Both the position numbers and the translations under genes were made by a program. A DNA stretch of 64,000 nucleotides from Berghia stephanieae (Eukaryota > Mollusca > Gastropoda > Nudibranchia > Aeolidiidae): positions 15,970,766 to 16,034,765 of the forward strand of contig CM067444.1 in the NCBI GenBank assembly GCA_034508935.3, read 5' to 3'. Numbering within the stretch: the first letter of the stretch is position 1; each line of letters begins with the position of its first letter. Under the pieces are notes generated by a model. That model searched no databases, had not been told where the DNA came from, and worked only from the letters and a program-made list of their open reading frames with translations. Positions 23,416 through 38,200 of the stretch are shown here, one piece after another.

Positions 23416-24749
23416 AGTAATGTTGTTTGACCAGAATTCTAACACAATGGGAAAGTTAGGTTTATTATAAAAGCAATGTAAAGTTATAAATGGCATTTTC
23501 TTAAAATAAGTTAAAACCTATCTTATCCTGAATTTTTTGAGTTGAAGTTTTAAAAAATATATTTATTTATCAAATATAATTTTAGGAACAATAACTTAAA
23601 ATGTTTAAATTAATGATTTTTTTTCTATTCAAATCATAAATTTAAAAATCCTGTTTCTAGTGATTTTTCTAAATTTAACTGTTCAATGAACAAAAAATGC
23701 CTTAAGGTTTTACAAATTGTTTTTTCACTGATGGTGACAGTCACAGTCATGGAAACAGATCTTATTTTAAAGACAAAGTGTATTTTCAGCCTTCCTAAAC
23801 AATTACATTGTATCTGTTTACATGCCTTTAATTTTTAATTTTTAAAAAAAAAAAAAAAGCCTTTTAGTGTCACCACTCACTCCCCTCACCCCTTCCCCTT
23901 TCTTAACTTTTGAGTGATATGCAAATATTTTTCTAAATTATCAAGGGAAAAAAGAAATCCCAGCAAAAAACTTGATTTACATTCTCAACATAGTTGTGGT
24001 TCAAAGCAATCCTAAATATACTTGAAGATGGTTAGAGGCAAAGCAATCCAAATATATTTGAAGATGGTTAGATGCATAAACACCCAGAAACCAGCACAAA
24101 AATGAAATAGTTTCAAAACCTTACATTTCATTTCACACGGGTTGGTTATTTAGTTTTATATAGAAAGTGTTCTCGAATAATTGTGTGGTCCCAATTTACT
24201 TGCTTTCAAATCAATAATCAACAAAATGTTATACAAGATAATTATTTAATACTAGTTTCAATTCTGGTTTACACCGCACTGTGTATGTTTGGTATTCATT
24301 TTCAGAGATGCCCTTTGCTAAAATGTTTTAAAAGCCTGAAAATTGTTCTCGTAAAGAACATATATGAAAATATTTTGTGCAAAGCTTCTCTTCATCAAAT
24401 TATCACTCTTAAACCATAGAAAAGATACATATCCATCTAGCTTCCACAAACTGTTGCCTTTAACAACCAATGCTTTCATCTTTAAATAAAAATTAACTTA
24501 CCATTACTGAACAAGGTCAGCCGGAAAATTCCAAAAAGCTGGTTGTGCGGCTTTAGTCGGAAAAAGGGCATCCCTGTCATTGTAATCAATCTACGATTTC
24601 ACAAACTTTCTACTAGTGGCGTGTCTTTCAATTACTATTTCAAGCCAACAATTCATTGTTTCATTTACAATACTTTCAAAACATTTTCAACAGTCACTCT
24701 CCATCACATTCATGCAATGCAAGACCCTTTCAAGCCATTTTCCCCCTCA

Positions 24750-24908
24750 TCATGAACTTTCAGGCTTCTTCTTTTTGCGGATGACATCTATCAAATCTTT
24801 CATCTTTTCAAACGTTCCTGTGGCATTTGGCAGGTTTTCATATGGGATGTGATCCTCAACACCACAACCAAACTTGGATGCATCTGGTAAGGCAGATTTT
24901 TCTCTGAC
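24750..24908 (-). CDS. ZCCHC8: ZCCHC8 last exon, C-terminal MTR4-facing block
   Basis: Phase 0 acceptor tttgtttcag; 52 codons plus TGA. DASKFGCGVEDHIPYENLPN matches the conserved C-terminal block of ZCCHC8 (human MSKFATGI...FENMAESTGMY). In human this C-terminal region contacts and stimulates the MTR4 helicase; here the match of sequence suggests the same job. It ends in a basic KKKKPESS tail. Confidence 0.9.
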   Translation of the reverse strand, partial: VREKSALPDASKFGCGVEDHIPYENLPNATGTFEKMKDLIDVIRKKKKPESS

Positions 24909-27900
24909 CTGAAACAAAATCAAGAGTAATGAAGATGGTATCAAATCGTAATTTATGACTTATCACTAATTCTAATGACATACGAATGGTGTCTGCACTC
25001 ATAATAATTTATATGACCAGAGTGCTAAAAGACATACAAGTCATAGATAAATCAAAGTCTCAAATATGAATTGTTATCATATATACAAAACAATCTATGT
25101 TGAGCCATTATTTAAGTGGATTAGATGTACTTGCCATATGTTAGAAGTTGCAAATAGTGGAAACATATAAAGAATGTTTATTTCAGGAACTATGCATCAT
25201 AATTAATCAAAGAAAAATTATTCATTTTCGTTTTTCAGGGTTTTACGGCGCTTGCAACACATATCAGCGCCAGTAAAAAGGAAGTAAATGGGATAGTAAA
25301 AAGTTCCAGAATTACAATTAAAGCACCCAAGAAAAATAAGATATAGGGGAACTGGGAACAAATAGGGATCAGATGAAGATTCCAAGAGCATACCACCAAT
25401 GTACTTAGTTTGAGATCACCTATAAGTCTCATCTGGACACAAGCACAAAATCCAACAAAGAGGAATACACCCAAATGCTTACATTATACATTCAAAATAA
25501 CAAATATAATAATACATAACAGATGATTTACAAGGAAAAAAATATCATCTCCCAAAACAATAACTATGCATTTGACTGTTTCCCTCCCAGCTAGGACTCC
25601 AGCCAGGGCCAGGACAAAACCAAGTAATCTCATTCCAAGACAAAGACAGAAAGCATGTTGGAAAATAGATATAGGGGGAAAGAGGACACAGTAAGTACCT
25701 CCCTTCCCACTATGGGAGGTCAGGAACCCCACCAAGGAAAAAATATTCCATATTATAAATCCACTTCCTAACATATTTTACAATATACAGAATTGGGCCA
25801 ATGATGTGGAGAGATGAAAGGTCAAATTCAAATTCAGAAAATATTTAAGTGGTTCGTATAAATAAATAAATAGATAAATAAATATCAATGGACTGATGTG
25901 CACAAAATTGAGCATTGTTAACCTACCAGAACAGGAGTGCCATAGTCTTTGCTCAGAGATACACATGATGATGATGATGACTTGTTTAATATTGGAGTCG
26001 CAACTTCCTCCTTTACCTCCGTTTCTGGCTCTGTGACTGAGGTGGGTGAAAAACAATGTTAATTTATTAAACAGTAGGAGTCAATGATGGTTTTCCAAAA
26101 AAAAAAAGGAATTGCTTTTAAAAGGAAATGAAAGTATTATAAATGACAATTAATCAATTTGTTGAGAAGTTAAGTAGGGAATAAAGAATGCTGAAAGTAG
26201 ATAAGAGAAAAAAAATTGTATGGTTTCTTTGGAAAATAAAAATCAAAAGTTCATTTATTTGCCAATTTACACCATGGGAACCTTTGAATTTAAAAGTTGT
26301 TTTTCCCCACGGCACAAGGGATATCTAATGGTTTATTGCCATTATTGAGTAAACAAATATTGGATATTCCATTGTTTAATTTCTAGTTTGTCATTCTTGC
26401 TATTGTAATTGGTTGCCTCTCTTCTGAAGCTGAATGGAGCTTTTTCATTAGACTTCTAATTTAGCCCGCTACAACAAAAGAATCAGAATATGAACCATGG
26501 AGATATTTAACGATAAAAAGGTATGAAACTGAAATGTGGGACTATTACCATTTATAAATCTAAAAATCTATAATTGTAATTGAGTCAAGAATAAAAAAAT
26601 AAAGATTATCTAAATTGTCTGTCTCATTCTCACCTTCTTGTGTGTCTTCTAATTCTCCCTCCTCTCCGGATTCCAATCTGGCTCTTTTTGCCTCTTCCTT
26701 TGCCTTTCGCTTCTCCTCTAAGTCAGCTTCCCTCTTTCTCTTCTTTGCCGATGCCTGTGGACCAAATGAAGGAAAACATATGCAACCAGAAATGTGATTA
26801 AATACAGTTGAGATGCAATGAGTGCGAGACAGTCTAATTTTTCAAATAAATATTCTCAGATTGCAAAATCAGGACAGTGGACTAAGAGAACAGCCACAAT
26901 AAAATAAATTGCAAAGTTCCCATTCAGGTTTGTTGCTGTACCATAGTGATATGTAAGTCTGCATCAGTAACCACATCATTAATTCATGGAATGGAAATAA
27001 AAGCAGACTTGCCAACCAATCCTACCCATTTAAAAAGATTTTATCATATTTTTTCCAATATTTAGGCTGATTTTTAAAATATTTTCCCCCTAAAAATCAT
27101 ATTTTCAATATCAGTAACCTTTCAAATTAAATATTTACAGGATTTTTAGAGAATAACCCAGTAATTCCTTTCGCAAATATATATCTGGCTACTCATTTTC
27201 ACATCAAACTGAAGGCAGTTTAATCATACTCTTCCACTTTTTGTTACAAATCCAGACTTTTTGCACTCAGCATATTTTGGTCAACATTCCCAGATTGTCA
27301 TATTTTGGACCTCAAAGCGTACTAAAATATGAGAAATCACACTGGTTGGCAAGTCTGTAAAAGTTTGCATGGAAAAATTACACATTTGTTCGGTAAAGAC
27401 TTAAGATTTTTGATACTGAAACCAATGGCCTAACATGAGGCATTATTTACACCATGGTCTGACAAAGGATATAGGAACATTTCAAGAATATTTCAAAATT
27501 GTTTTGTTGGTTAATTTCTAATAGCTGGATATTCCTACAATTAAGAAGAGCAATCAGTGTTATCCTCCGTGAAACGGTCTGTTTCAGCTTTTTAAAAAAA
27601 ATTATGTTTCTTATGTAACATCTCATTAGCTTCTTTTGGAAGGGTGAAAATGCAATATTTGAAAATCTCACCTTTTCGTTGGACTGCTTCATTAGCGTCT
27701 CCTTCAGCTGATGTTCTTGTATAGGGGGCATAGAATAAGTCTCATGTTCCTAAATTACATTTTTTAAAAATAAATTATGAAGAATTATTTTCTGCAAGAG
27801 AATTTTAGAATTTATATTTGTTTTTGCTTTTACTTTTGAATAAATTCAAAATCTTCGACATGTAAGCAATGAAATAAGATACATAAAATAAAAAACAACT

Positions 27901-30900
27901 GTCTCCGCTATTTTTATGTGACATATCACTTTTTATATAAAATGTGTGTAAGAAATTTGTGTACCTTAAACTGAGGATCATGATAATGAAATTGCAAAGA
28001 CACCAAGGACAAATTGTCAGAGAAGATAATTCATTTGAGATAGAAAGATCCACCATCTTATCCTAACAATATTTGTAAACATTGATTTTTCAATGTTTTT
28101 TCTATAAAAACTTGAAAGGGAAAATTTTCAGACTTAGATATTTTATTGATGCTTGACATTATCATAAAATTTAGGAACTCATTTGTTGACTCAGCCTTCC
28201 TGAGTAAACTAAATTGAAGTCAAGTGTAAATATCCATATAATTTTCATGTCCTGATTACAACAGCAAATACTAATACTAATAAGACTAAGCTCATAACAT
28301 ACATATTCACCAATGTACCAATGACTATGTTTATTGAGGCAGGAATAAATGGGAATGGACTGTGTGATAATTGGTTTAATGGTGCATCATATGTCATGAA
28401 ATTTTGATACATCCATTTTTAAAATCATGAGGATGTGTGGGGAGAGAAGGAAAGCACCATACGCTACAATAAAAGTAAAAAACAGTCCTTTAGAGTCATA
28501 CGGTCTATGGAACCAACTTTCATCCTATGATGTTACATGAATAGTACCAACTGTTTGCTACCCTTTGGATAGGATGCTTGTCCACACAAAGTACTTTCTG
28601 CAATATCCCGATTACATCATCAATAGAAATAAAAATATATGTAAAATGCCTTTCCTAAGGGCAAACCATCAATGTTCCCAAACATCTACAGATACCAGCC
28701 TAATTTAGGTCATGTTGTGTGCTAAAGACCTTATTGTAACACCACAACAATGCATAATAATCTAAAGTTCTCTTGAAAATATCCTGTTAATAAGTATTAA
28801 TAACCCTTTTTCTCCATCATCATTCAATGGGCCTCAAAACGGTGAAAGAGTTGGTATTTGTAATATTGCCTAAAATCTAAATCATGAGATCAAAATTTTC
28901 CTTGGGCACCAACATTTCAAGATTAAAAACTTTTCACTTCTATTTGACATGGTGAAGGGCACACCCACTGAATTGGGTTACTAATAATATATAAGAAGTA
29001 CAGGATTTGAAGCATTATCAATGTATTTTAGGTTTCATAACTTTTATCAAATCAAATTTTGTACACATAACATGGTGTATATGAAAACTTTTCACATCTA
29101 TTCAGATTATTCACTTCCTATTCTTAACCTCTCAAGCCTTTGGTATGCAAATATCAATATAAGAATATTAGATTGCAAATGAGGAAATGAGGACTTACAT
29201 CGATACATCCATCTGGAATGGCGACTGTAAAGCCAGGGTATTCAATAATTTTGTCAATGTCGTAGTCTGTGAAAATAAAATAAATACCAACAAGGAGTAT
29301 TATTACAAAACATTCCCAACTGATTTAACCAGTCCCTGTCTACTTCATGCCCTAGATACTCGTGAAAGTTTATAAGCTTTAAGCTTTAAATTTAAATCGT
29401 CTATAAAACAGTACAAAAACGACCTGTCACAGGGCAACAAACACAAAAAATCTTAACACATCCTCCCCAAAAATCCATATTTCAGGAAGAAAAAGAAATA
29501 TGTCTTAGCCTAAAATCATAGGTGTGAATTGAAATCATGGTTTCAGAAAGAAATGTGACCAATTATCACAAAATGGTGTTGTGTCAGGTTGAATCGAAAG
29601 TCTTTATCATGAAAGTTGTTGAGTTGAATTTAATAACTTCCACGGAAATATTGAAAGCAGTTTCTTACAGTGCAAAAGACTTGAATTTTGTAATTCTGGT
29701 TATTTTTTTTCTTTTTTCTTTAAAATCAATTCTTATCCATTGGTTCAAGGATGAGTCACTAATGTGAAATGACTGAAGGCATGGTATGAAATGTAACTTC
29801 TACACACAGGCTAAAAGAGATGAATAAGCCTACCTGCTGTTTGACTCTTTTCAGCTCCCTCTTCATTCAATTCTCCATCCTCTAAATATTCGCCTGTTAT
29901 TGAGGTAGCTGAAAGTTGAATATAAAACAAAAACAAAATTAATTAGAATTGTCAGCTTGTGCACCACCAGAGTAAATCGGATCTGTAAATGCTGGAAAAT
30001 AGAAAAGTCAGGACTTTCTTCAAAATCAGATTTGTATTTTACACCACCCTCTGCAGAATGGTCGACAAAATCTTTTGGCTTTTTAAAAATTAGGGCGAAA
30101 AGAAAATTAGATTTCGAAGCCAAAGGGATATCAATAAGGAATCAAAAAAAGTTAAATTCACCGTAACATGTTAACAAAATCCTTTTATCTTTAACTTTGT
30201 ACAATCGAAGTTTCATTCAATCGGAATATAACTACAGTGCAACCTCGATATAACGACATCGTCGGGACTGGGAAAACGTTATAGAGGGATGTCGTTACAG
30301 AGAGGTTTCCTATGTGTGTATATCAGGAGGTGTTTTGGGTCTTGTGTAGTGAATGAATACTTTTTCATTTTCCCTCTGTAGTTATCCGGGCTTGGGACCG
30401 GCAATGAATGGAGAGTGGACAAAGGATTTATATACAGTCCAGTGTTGACCTGTCACAGGCATTCATTGGGTGAAAGGCGAGCCTTCTGATTGGTGAAAGG
30501 CGAGCCTTCTGATTGGCTGCGGTGTTGTACAAATGTGACTATTGATTGGCTGAAAAATAAGCGTTTTCATTGGCTACAATAAGAACTAGCTCTGGGCTTA
30601 TTACGAGTAGACAACATACATAGAATGGAAGATACCACTTGTAATAGTTACGAACAATTTCATGGTAGACAAACACCTTCAAGGTTTGTCGGACCAGAAA
30701 TGTCGTTATACAGGGGTTTTGCTGAAATGTACGTCGCTATAGAGGGGTTTTTATTACTAATGATATATAGTAAAATAAAATGGGACCTGAGTACCATGTC
30801 GTTATACAGGGAATGTCGCTATAACGGATGTCGTTACATCGGGGTTGCACTGTATATCGACTATGTCATTGTCGAAAAAATACTTTTATAGAAGCCTAAA

Positions 30901-33900
30901 TATAGCACAGATATTCTTTGACTCACTGACTCAAATCGCAAGAGAGAAGCTACCAAGTGTGAAGTTTGAACATCGATGATGCTTTGTAAAGCAGGGAATT
31001 TTGCCACACCATGAAATAGGACAATCGGAGCAGGGCATTTGGCTAATACTTTTTTAAAGAACATATTTTTCTTTCTGAATAGATAGAACGAAGTTGACGT
31101 CACTGTTGTGTTTTGCCATCCGCTTTTATGAGTAATTCTCACAAAACTGTATTAGCCAGACTATAAACGTTTAAGGTTACACATAGTTCTGTGTGTTGGT
31201 CCGTCATACTTCCAGATGACAATGTTGTGAGCTTAGCCAAGCACATTCTATCTATAAGATTGGTGGATCGATTATTGACCAATACTGATGAGTTCCAATT
31301 ATAGTTGGAGGATTGACAGGTCTGGTTAATTGGTTCAAACGGAAATAATATTGAGGGAAAAGAGAAAAAAAAAAAAAAGAGGAAAAATTCATATACAAAA
31401 ATGTTGGAAACATTAGTGAGGCATTGGATGAGCCCCTAAACGGAATAACATTTATCAAACCACATCTGTTTACTTTTCTGCTTACCTCTTCCATGCTTGT
31501 CAAAGACACTAACATTAGACTCCAATTGTTTAGCTTGTTCAAGCCAACCAGGTGGGTAGCCATAGAGTCTCATAGAGTAGATGAATTGTGGTAACTGGTC
31601 GTCTCGTAAACCCATGGCATCTGACAATGACTTACTGAAATACAATGCCAAATAGGAGAACAGAATAAGTTATTAATAGTAACTATCTACACTATACACA
31701 TTGGGGCATTTAATAATAATCCTACTCTTCTTCTCCTTTGCTTCTTCATTAAGCATATAAAAGCGTATGTTTCCCATTTCCTTGGGGGTGCTCATGCCAT
31801 TGAGGATGAAATCTTCCAACTTCAGTGAGATGAATGATTGGGTACAGAGTTTTTCAGTTAAGTTCCTATATACAGTAGAAATATAAAGTACAGAGGACAT
31901 AGTTTTCATAAAAGTATTGTGTAGAATAAATGAGAATTAACATTTATTATGTATATGTGGAGACTATCATGTTCCAATATATTGGTGATTATCGAATTAC
32001 AGCTTTTGAATGAAATCAAATTATAAGCATTGAATAAACCTCAGATGGGGTGTCTGTTTTGTTTTGTTTCAATTTTACTGCAAATTGCAACATTGTATAA
32101 AGCCATTTCAGCAAAAGTTACAGGGAAGTTGACAGTTATTTAATGGACAAAAAAACATGGTTTAGAGTGGGGACCACGTGCAAAATGCAGTAAAATATGC
32201 AGAATTAATTCATTTCCAAAACACCTCTTAAGAGTTGATAAAATTCTTTCTCGCTAAAAAAAAAAAGAATATGGATATGGTTGTATTAGAAACATAGATC
32301 AACAATTGTTCAAGCAAACTCACGACTGACTGACCACTTTTAAGAACGAAATGGTAAATGACAAATGGAGGACTGTAAAATGTCATGGAGAAACAAGAAA
32401 TACTCACCTTACTTGACCTGGTTGAAATTTGGCATATTTGGAGGCAATCTCTGGGTCTTTGTGGTAACGGGTAGCATTCCTTCAATATATATATGATAAA
32501 ACAATTCATTAATTAAGTTATCTACCTATCATCATGTCAATTTTTGAAATGTGACTATTGATTTTATTCAAGTTTGATAAAAGTCTACCGATTGCATATC
32601 AAGATTATCTTTCTCTGGTAAACATGTGTAAAATGGAATTAGCAGTTTTTAAAACTTTAATTTGCAATAATAACGTTAAGACTATCTATGATAGCAATCC
32701 ACTTATTTACTTTGCTAAAATCCATTCTTTAAATATGGCTGCATTAATTGTATTACATGCTTGACTTTCCTCAATCTGAAATTTTCAACATTAGGCTGCA
32801 AATAACTTACATCAATTTATTGCTGTTGGATGAATGCTGTGACTGCAATTCCAAATACTCCTTCCTATTTATTGCAATCCTGGCTGGATTGCGAGGCATA
32901 CGACATTCAGCAACTGAGTGCTTTTCCTCTCCACAATTCCAACATGATGGCTTTAACCTTGGAAACACAAATCATCACATTGGAACAAATCATAAAGTTT
33001 GTCATGCAAAAGACTTAGCAAGCATATAAGGGATTTAAAAAAAAAACTAAATCAAAATAAATGTTCAAAAGTAATGGTGGAAAAAAATGGTAATAATGAA
33101 TCATTCTAAATCGTTTTTCAATACAAAACATCTCTGAGAGCTGAGTGCAAAGGATATATTAAAACTTTTAAATTTCATAAATAAATGTATAACTTAGGGA
33201 CTAATTTTTAGAAGTTGAAATGTTGAAATGTTATCTTTAAAAAGCAAAAAGTGGCCCATTTCATAAAAGTATTACAAGAGATGCATGCTGTAGATTAGCT
33301 GAAATCAGACAACTAGATGAAATGATTCAATGATAAAACTTGTACTATCTGACCATCAATCATTAGTAATTGAAATCCCTATTGTAGAACATTAGAGAGT
33401 TAACCTGCCCAAAAAGAGAAAACAAAACCAAACCTGGATACATTATTTTTAAAATGTTTTAAAATTAGAGATAATGTATTCTGTAACTAACCCAAAATGC
33501 ATAATTTCTATCCTTAATAATAATCATTTTAAAACAATTCAGAATAGATGTAGTACAGTTCATTTCAATAATATATCTGATCTATGTAAAATAAAAATGC
33601 TATTACCACCTTTCTTGTAAAATTTTGGTTTAAAAAATCAGATTTTGGCGGATAAAATTCTAAATTATCCCAAATATGGCCCTAAAGCATCAGTGTACTC
33701 TGATTTGAAAGAGGTTTTTGCATACAACTGACGCAATTTTCAAATGAACTTTAAATAAGAATAATGACCACACACAAAAACAAAAAAAAATAGAAAAAAA
33801 TAAAAAAAATAAATGTAAAATAAAAAAATAATGAAAAATATCAAAGCAGTTCTTACTTTTTCTTTTGCTGAGATTTTCCTTTATTGGATGGGTCAGCAAA

Positions 33901-35021
33901 GACTTCATTGAATATCTGAGTGTAACTGATAAAAGTTAAGGTTTAAAACACTAGGGAGTACTTGGTTATTATTTGGAAAGTGGTATTAATTTAAGAAGGT
34001 ATTTTCAAAATGAGATTTTTCTTTTAAATGATGATAAAGCGAATGACTATAATTATACTCCCTGTCTATCCCAGTTGTGCAAATATCCAGATTGATGATT
34101 TTATCTTATCCGGACTAGCTCACGGATGGAGTTTATCTGAAATGTTTTAAATTACTAATAGTTTAGAGCAGAAAAATCAGGACCAGCCTCAGAGTTTATT
34201 TTAAGCGAGCGTTTATCTTAATGCAGAATATCTTAATCAGACTGCAGTGTAATTCCTTCGTCCCGCTATCCATGCTTAATTTGACGATATGTTTGATGCG
34301 TAGGAAATGCATTAATTGTGAAAGAAAAATTACAGAATGATCTAATAAAAAAGAATAATACATTTTCAAAACAATATCTGTCAGGCAATGATCTTCATTT
34401 CTGAAATATTTTATGCTTTTATTTTTAAATAATTTAATAAATAAGCTTGAAAGTGTCATCTAATATACCATGACAATTCAAATTACAAGAGGAAAGTCCG
34501 TTAAAATGCTTAGCATAAACTGATAAATTTTGTGAGATAATTTTACAAGTTTCTTTTTAATTTTCAATAAGATTATTATTTAACTTATTAGATTACAGAA
34601 CAACAAGAGGCATTGAAATAACTAACTTTTTAAACATGACTGATTGTCCGAAAGAATTAGCGGAACTGAAAATGTTATCTCAACATTTTCATTTTATAGA
34701 TAAAAATTAAAGGATACAGTGGAATTTCCCAGTTGACATTACATCGTGTTGGTTCTGCCAGAGAAAAATGGCCAGCCAAGGAAATCAATCTGGAATTTGT
34801 TGTGGAACTGGGAACTCCCAATAAACTGAAACCAGGAGATAAAAAAAAAAGCATTTCAAACTAGGTATTGTTATACTTGATTTATTAGCAAAAATGCTCA
34901 AATCACAACATCCATACACCATGGTAATACAGATATAAGAAAGTAAATGAGAGAGGAAAGATAGTGGAAGACAGAAAAGAAAATAATACCATCAAAAACT
35001 ATGGCAACAATAGATAATGAT

Positions 35022-35098
<77 letters not shown>

Positions 35099-35121
35099 GT
35101 AATAGTAATAATAATAATAAC

Positions 35122-35210
<89 letters not shown>

Positions 35211-38200
35211 TACCTCTAGTGTGTCAAATATTGTAGCTGGAAGTGTACTCTAGTGCGCACCCTTCCTGCCCACACACAATCACGTCCAAGTATAAACAAA
35301 CACACTTAAACCATGCAGAGTAAAGTAAAAATACTAATAATAAAAAACATCATAGTATATTCTCCTAAAATTGACATTGAACTGCTGTAATATGCTCTCA
35401 TACAAAAAATGCTTTTTGATATTATTCTTGTCACTCTCGAGTGCCTAAGTTTTTGATTTTATATAACAGGGATTTCCTATATTGAGGTGCTATTATACTA
35501 AAAGATTTATTGTGAAACAAAGAATTATATGATAACTCCACCATTAGCTTGAATACATTAGATCTTAAGAGATCTTCTGGGCTTGTAACATTACCCAAGT
35601 TCATTTCGGTAAGATGGTGACATAAATAGATCTATATCAACGACATCGTTAAAACTTGGAACTCAATGCGCTAACTCACAGGCACTCTCAGCTAATGCAG
35701 ACGTTCCATAATGGGGGAGATAGAATCATCACTTTTTGACCATATCTAGTGTGAACTTTCTGTCATCTTTTGATCAAGGAAAATTATTAGAATTATGTTC
35801 AGTATTTAAAAGACAATAAAAGTTGAAAGGCATCTTAGATTTGACCACAATAATGAAAAAAAAAAATATTAAAAAATACAACTCACAGTGTGTTTTTGTC
35901 TCATTGTTTCTATTCTTTGTTCTGGATTGAGGTCAGGGTTGACTTCAATGCAACTTGGAGCACCAGGCTTGTGAAAGGAGAGGAGAAAAGGAAAAGTAGA
36001 CAAAATCTTACTTTTGTAGAAGTAATAACGCTATTACTATTATCATATAATGTCAAAAAAAATGATTTTTTTTTTTTTGGTTTATTTGGTTGGAAAGTGT
36101 TAGTTGAGGACTTCAGACCATCATCTTATCCTAAAAATGACAGCATGATTATTATACTTTTGAAGAATTCATTTTATGTTCTCACAATCTTGTTTCTTAG
36201 TCCTCTATGAAAGAAAAATACTAACTGTTACACTCTGTGTGTGGTTTATGGTCTAGCGCTATGACTATGACACTCGACTCGTGGTCTGTAGTCCCAATGT
36301 AGGTGCCGTCCTTGAAAAGGAGCTCCACTCACAGTTCATCACCATATTTGGGTGAAAAATGAGTAACAGCATTGTTTAAAATCATAATAGCAATAATAGC
36401 ACCTCACATGAGGCATATCTTATCCAAGATATGCAATATGCTTCGGACCCCTTGTAAAGTGCTTTGAGCACATTTAATTCCATTTAATTTATACTATAGC
36501 ATTTACCAAAAAAAAAAGATTGTAGTATTTAATCATAAGCACAATGCATCATTGTTTTTGATAAGTCTACTGAGAATTGTAACGGAGGGCAGCAGCATCA
36601 TTGTTCAATTAATAAAAAGACATCAGGTTATATTAAACATACATTGTGATGCCAAATTTTATATCAAAACATGATTTAAAGTAAACATAAGAAGAAATCT
36701 AGCACTAGCAAAATCACAAACTTTATGAAATGGAAGGAAATTAATCAATTAAAGAAATAGTGAACCTAAAGTCCAACTCACTCGCACTACAACTTCTTGA
36801 AATGCTTCCGATGGCTTGGTACCAGACGAGAACTCATTCCACAAAAGCCCCTTGATGAACTGTTCAATTTGCTGCCTGTACTTGCGGGAAAATGAATTGT
36901 TGCTGAACAAAAGCTGAACAGCTGGACTTTCTTCATCTTGAATATATCTGAAAATAAAAATAAATGTAAATGAATATGCCCAAAGAGCAAAAGAGGCAAG
37001 AGTGCAAGATTACTGTGAAAAGCTTTTTTTTTCATCCCTCCACTTCGACAAAGTTACAATATTATTTAAAAGATTTTGAAATTGTGTTTGTATAATCTGA
37101 CTTCTTTCATTGTGTATCAGACAGATATTATCTTGGCAATTACTTTTTAATTTCCGTCAATCAGTTTAAAAGAAAAGATTATAAAGACTGTATTGAATAA
37201 TAAACAGATCAACAGAATGTCACTAAGTTAAATCTTGTAACTGTAGAGAGCCTTTGTTAAGATCTGATACGGACAAATGCAAAGTACAGCTTAACAACTT
37301 GGCTGAGACGACCAAAATTGTGTACCTGTAAACAAAAGTCGCTATATCAATATTCAATCATTTTCTTACATAATGGGAAAATACCATAAATCTCCTTTTA
37401 ATAAAGGCAAGGGTCATGAGATGATTTGAATTGATGATAAAGGGAGACTAAAATACAAAGAAAAGAAAGGAATTCAAACTTTAAATGGATTTCTGCCCTT
37501 GAAAGGACAGGCTGAGTGAATTTAATTGATTTCCTTATTTTTTAAAACTTAATATTGCCGAACTGCACAGAACTCAGGCATCAATGTAAATTGTAATTGT
37601 AAGTCGTTATATCAGTTACTTTCATACTAATTACATAACAGCTTTATAAGTAGGATGTTAAATCTGATGTGTGTCGGTTGGACTGTCATTGTCAGTATAT
37701 TTAGTACAGGTCATGTTATAACTCAATAAAAATCCAAAGTACAGTCAGCAAATTGAAAATAACTCACCTTGTTGTATCTATAATCCTGGAAAACCGTCTA
37801 TATTTATTTTCTATGATGCAGTTAAGGAAAAGACTGGGAAAAAAAAAAATCACCCGAGACTTGGACTTATACTACTTATAGACAAATTCTAAAGTAAATC
37901 TCAATAAATCAAGAGGCGACAGTGACAATATTCATCTATTGAAAAAAATACAAATAAACAAGTTTCAATTCATCTTTCAGACTCAGGATGTGTTGGTTGT
38001 CTTGTTCTTCATTTGGAACATTTGCTTAGTTAATGGTTATTCAGACCTATCAACTGCAAATCTTTTCCGTTTGAAAACTAAATCACCGGTTCTGGTAAAG
38101 CACCAGAACAGATTCCCTTGATCAAAATAATTACAGCAATTAGTAACTCTTGTGAATTACTTGTTGCAGAAAAATGAATTAGGTAGGATTTAATATCAAA

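Noticed and set aside
31673-31909. Minus-strand frame MKTMSSVLYISTVYRNLTEK between ZCCHC8 exons 7 and 8
   Set aside because: Exons 7 and 8 join in phase and match the family without it, and its splice phase does not fit.
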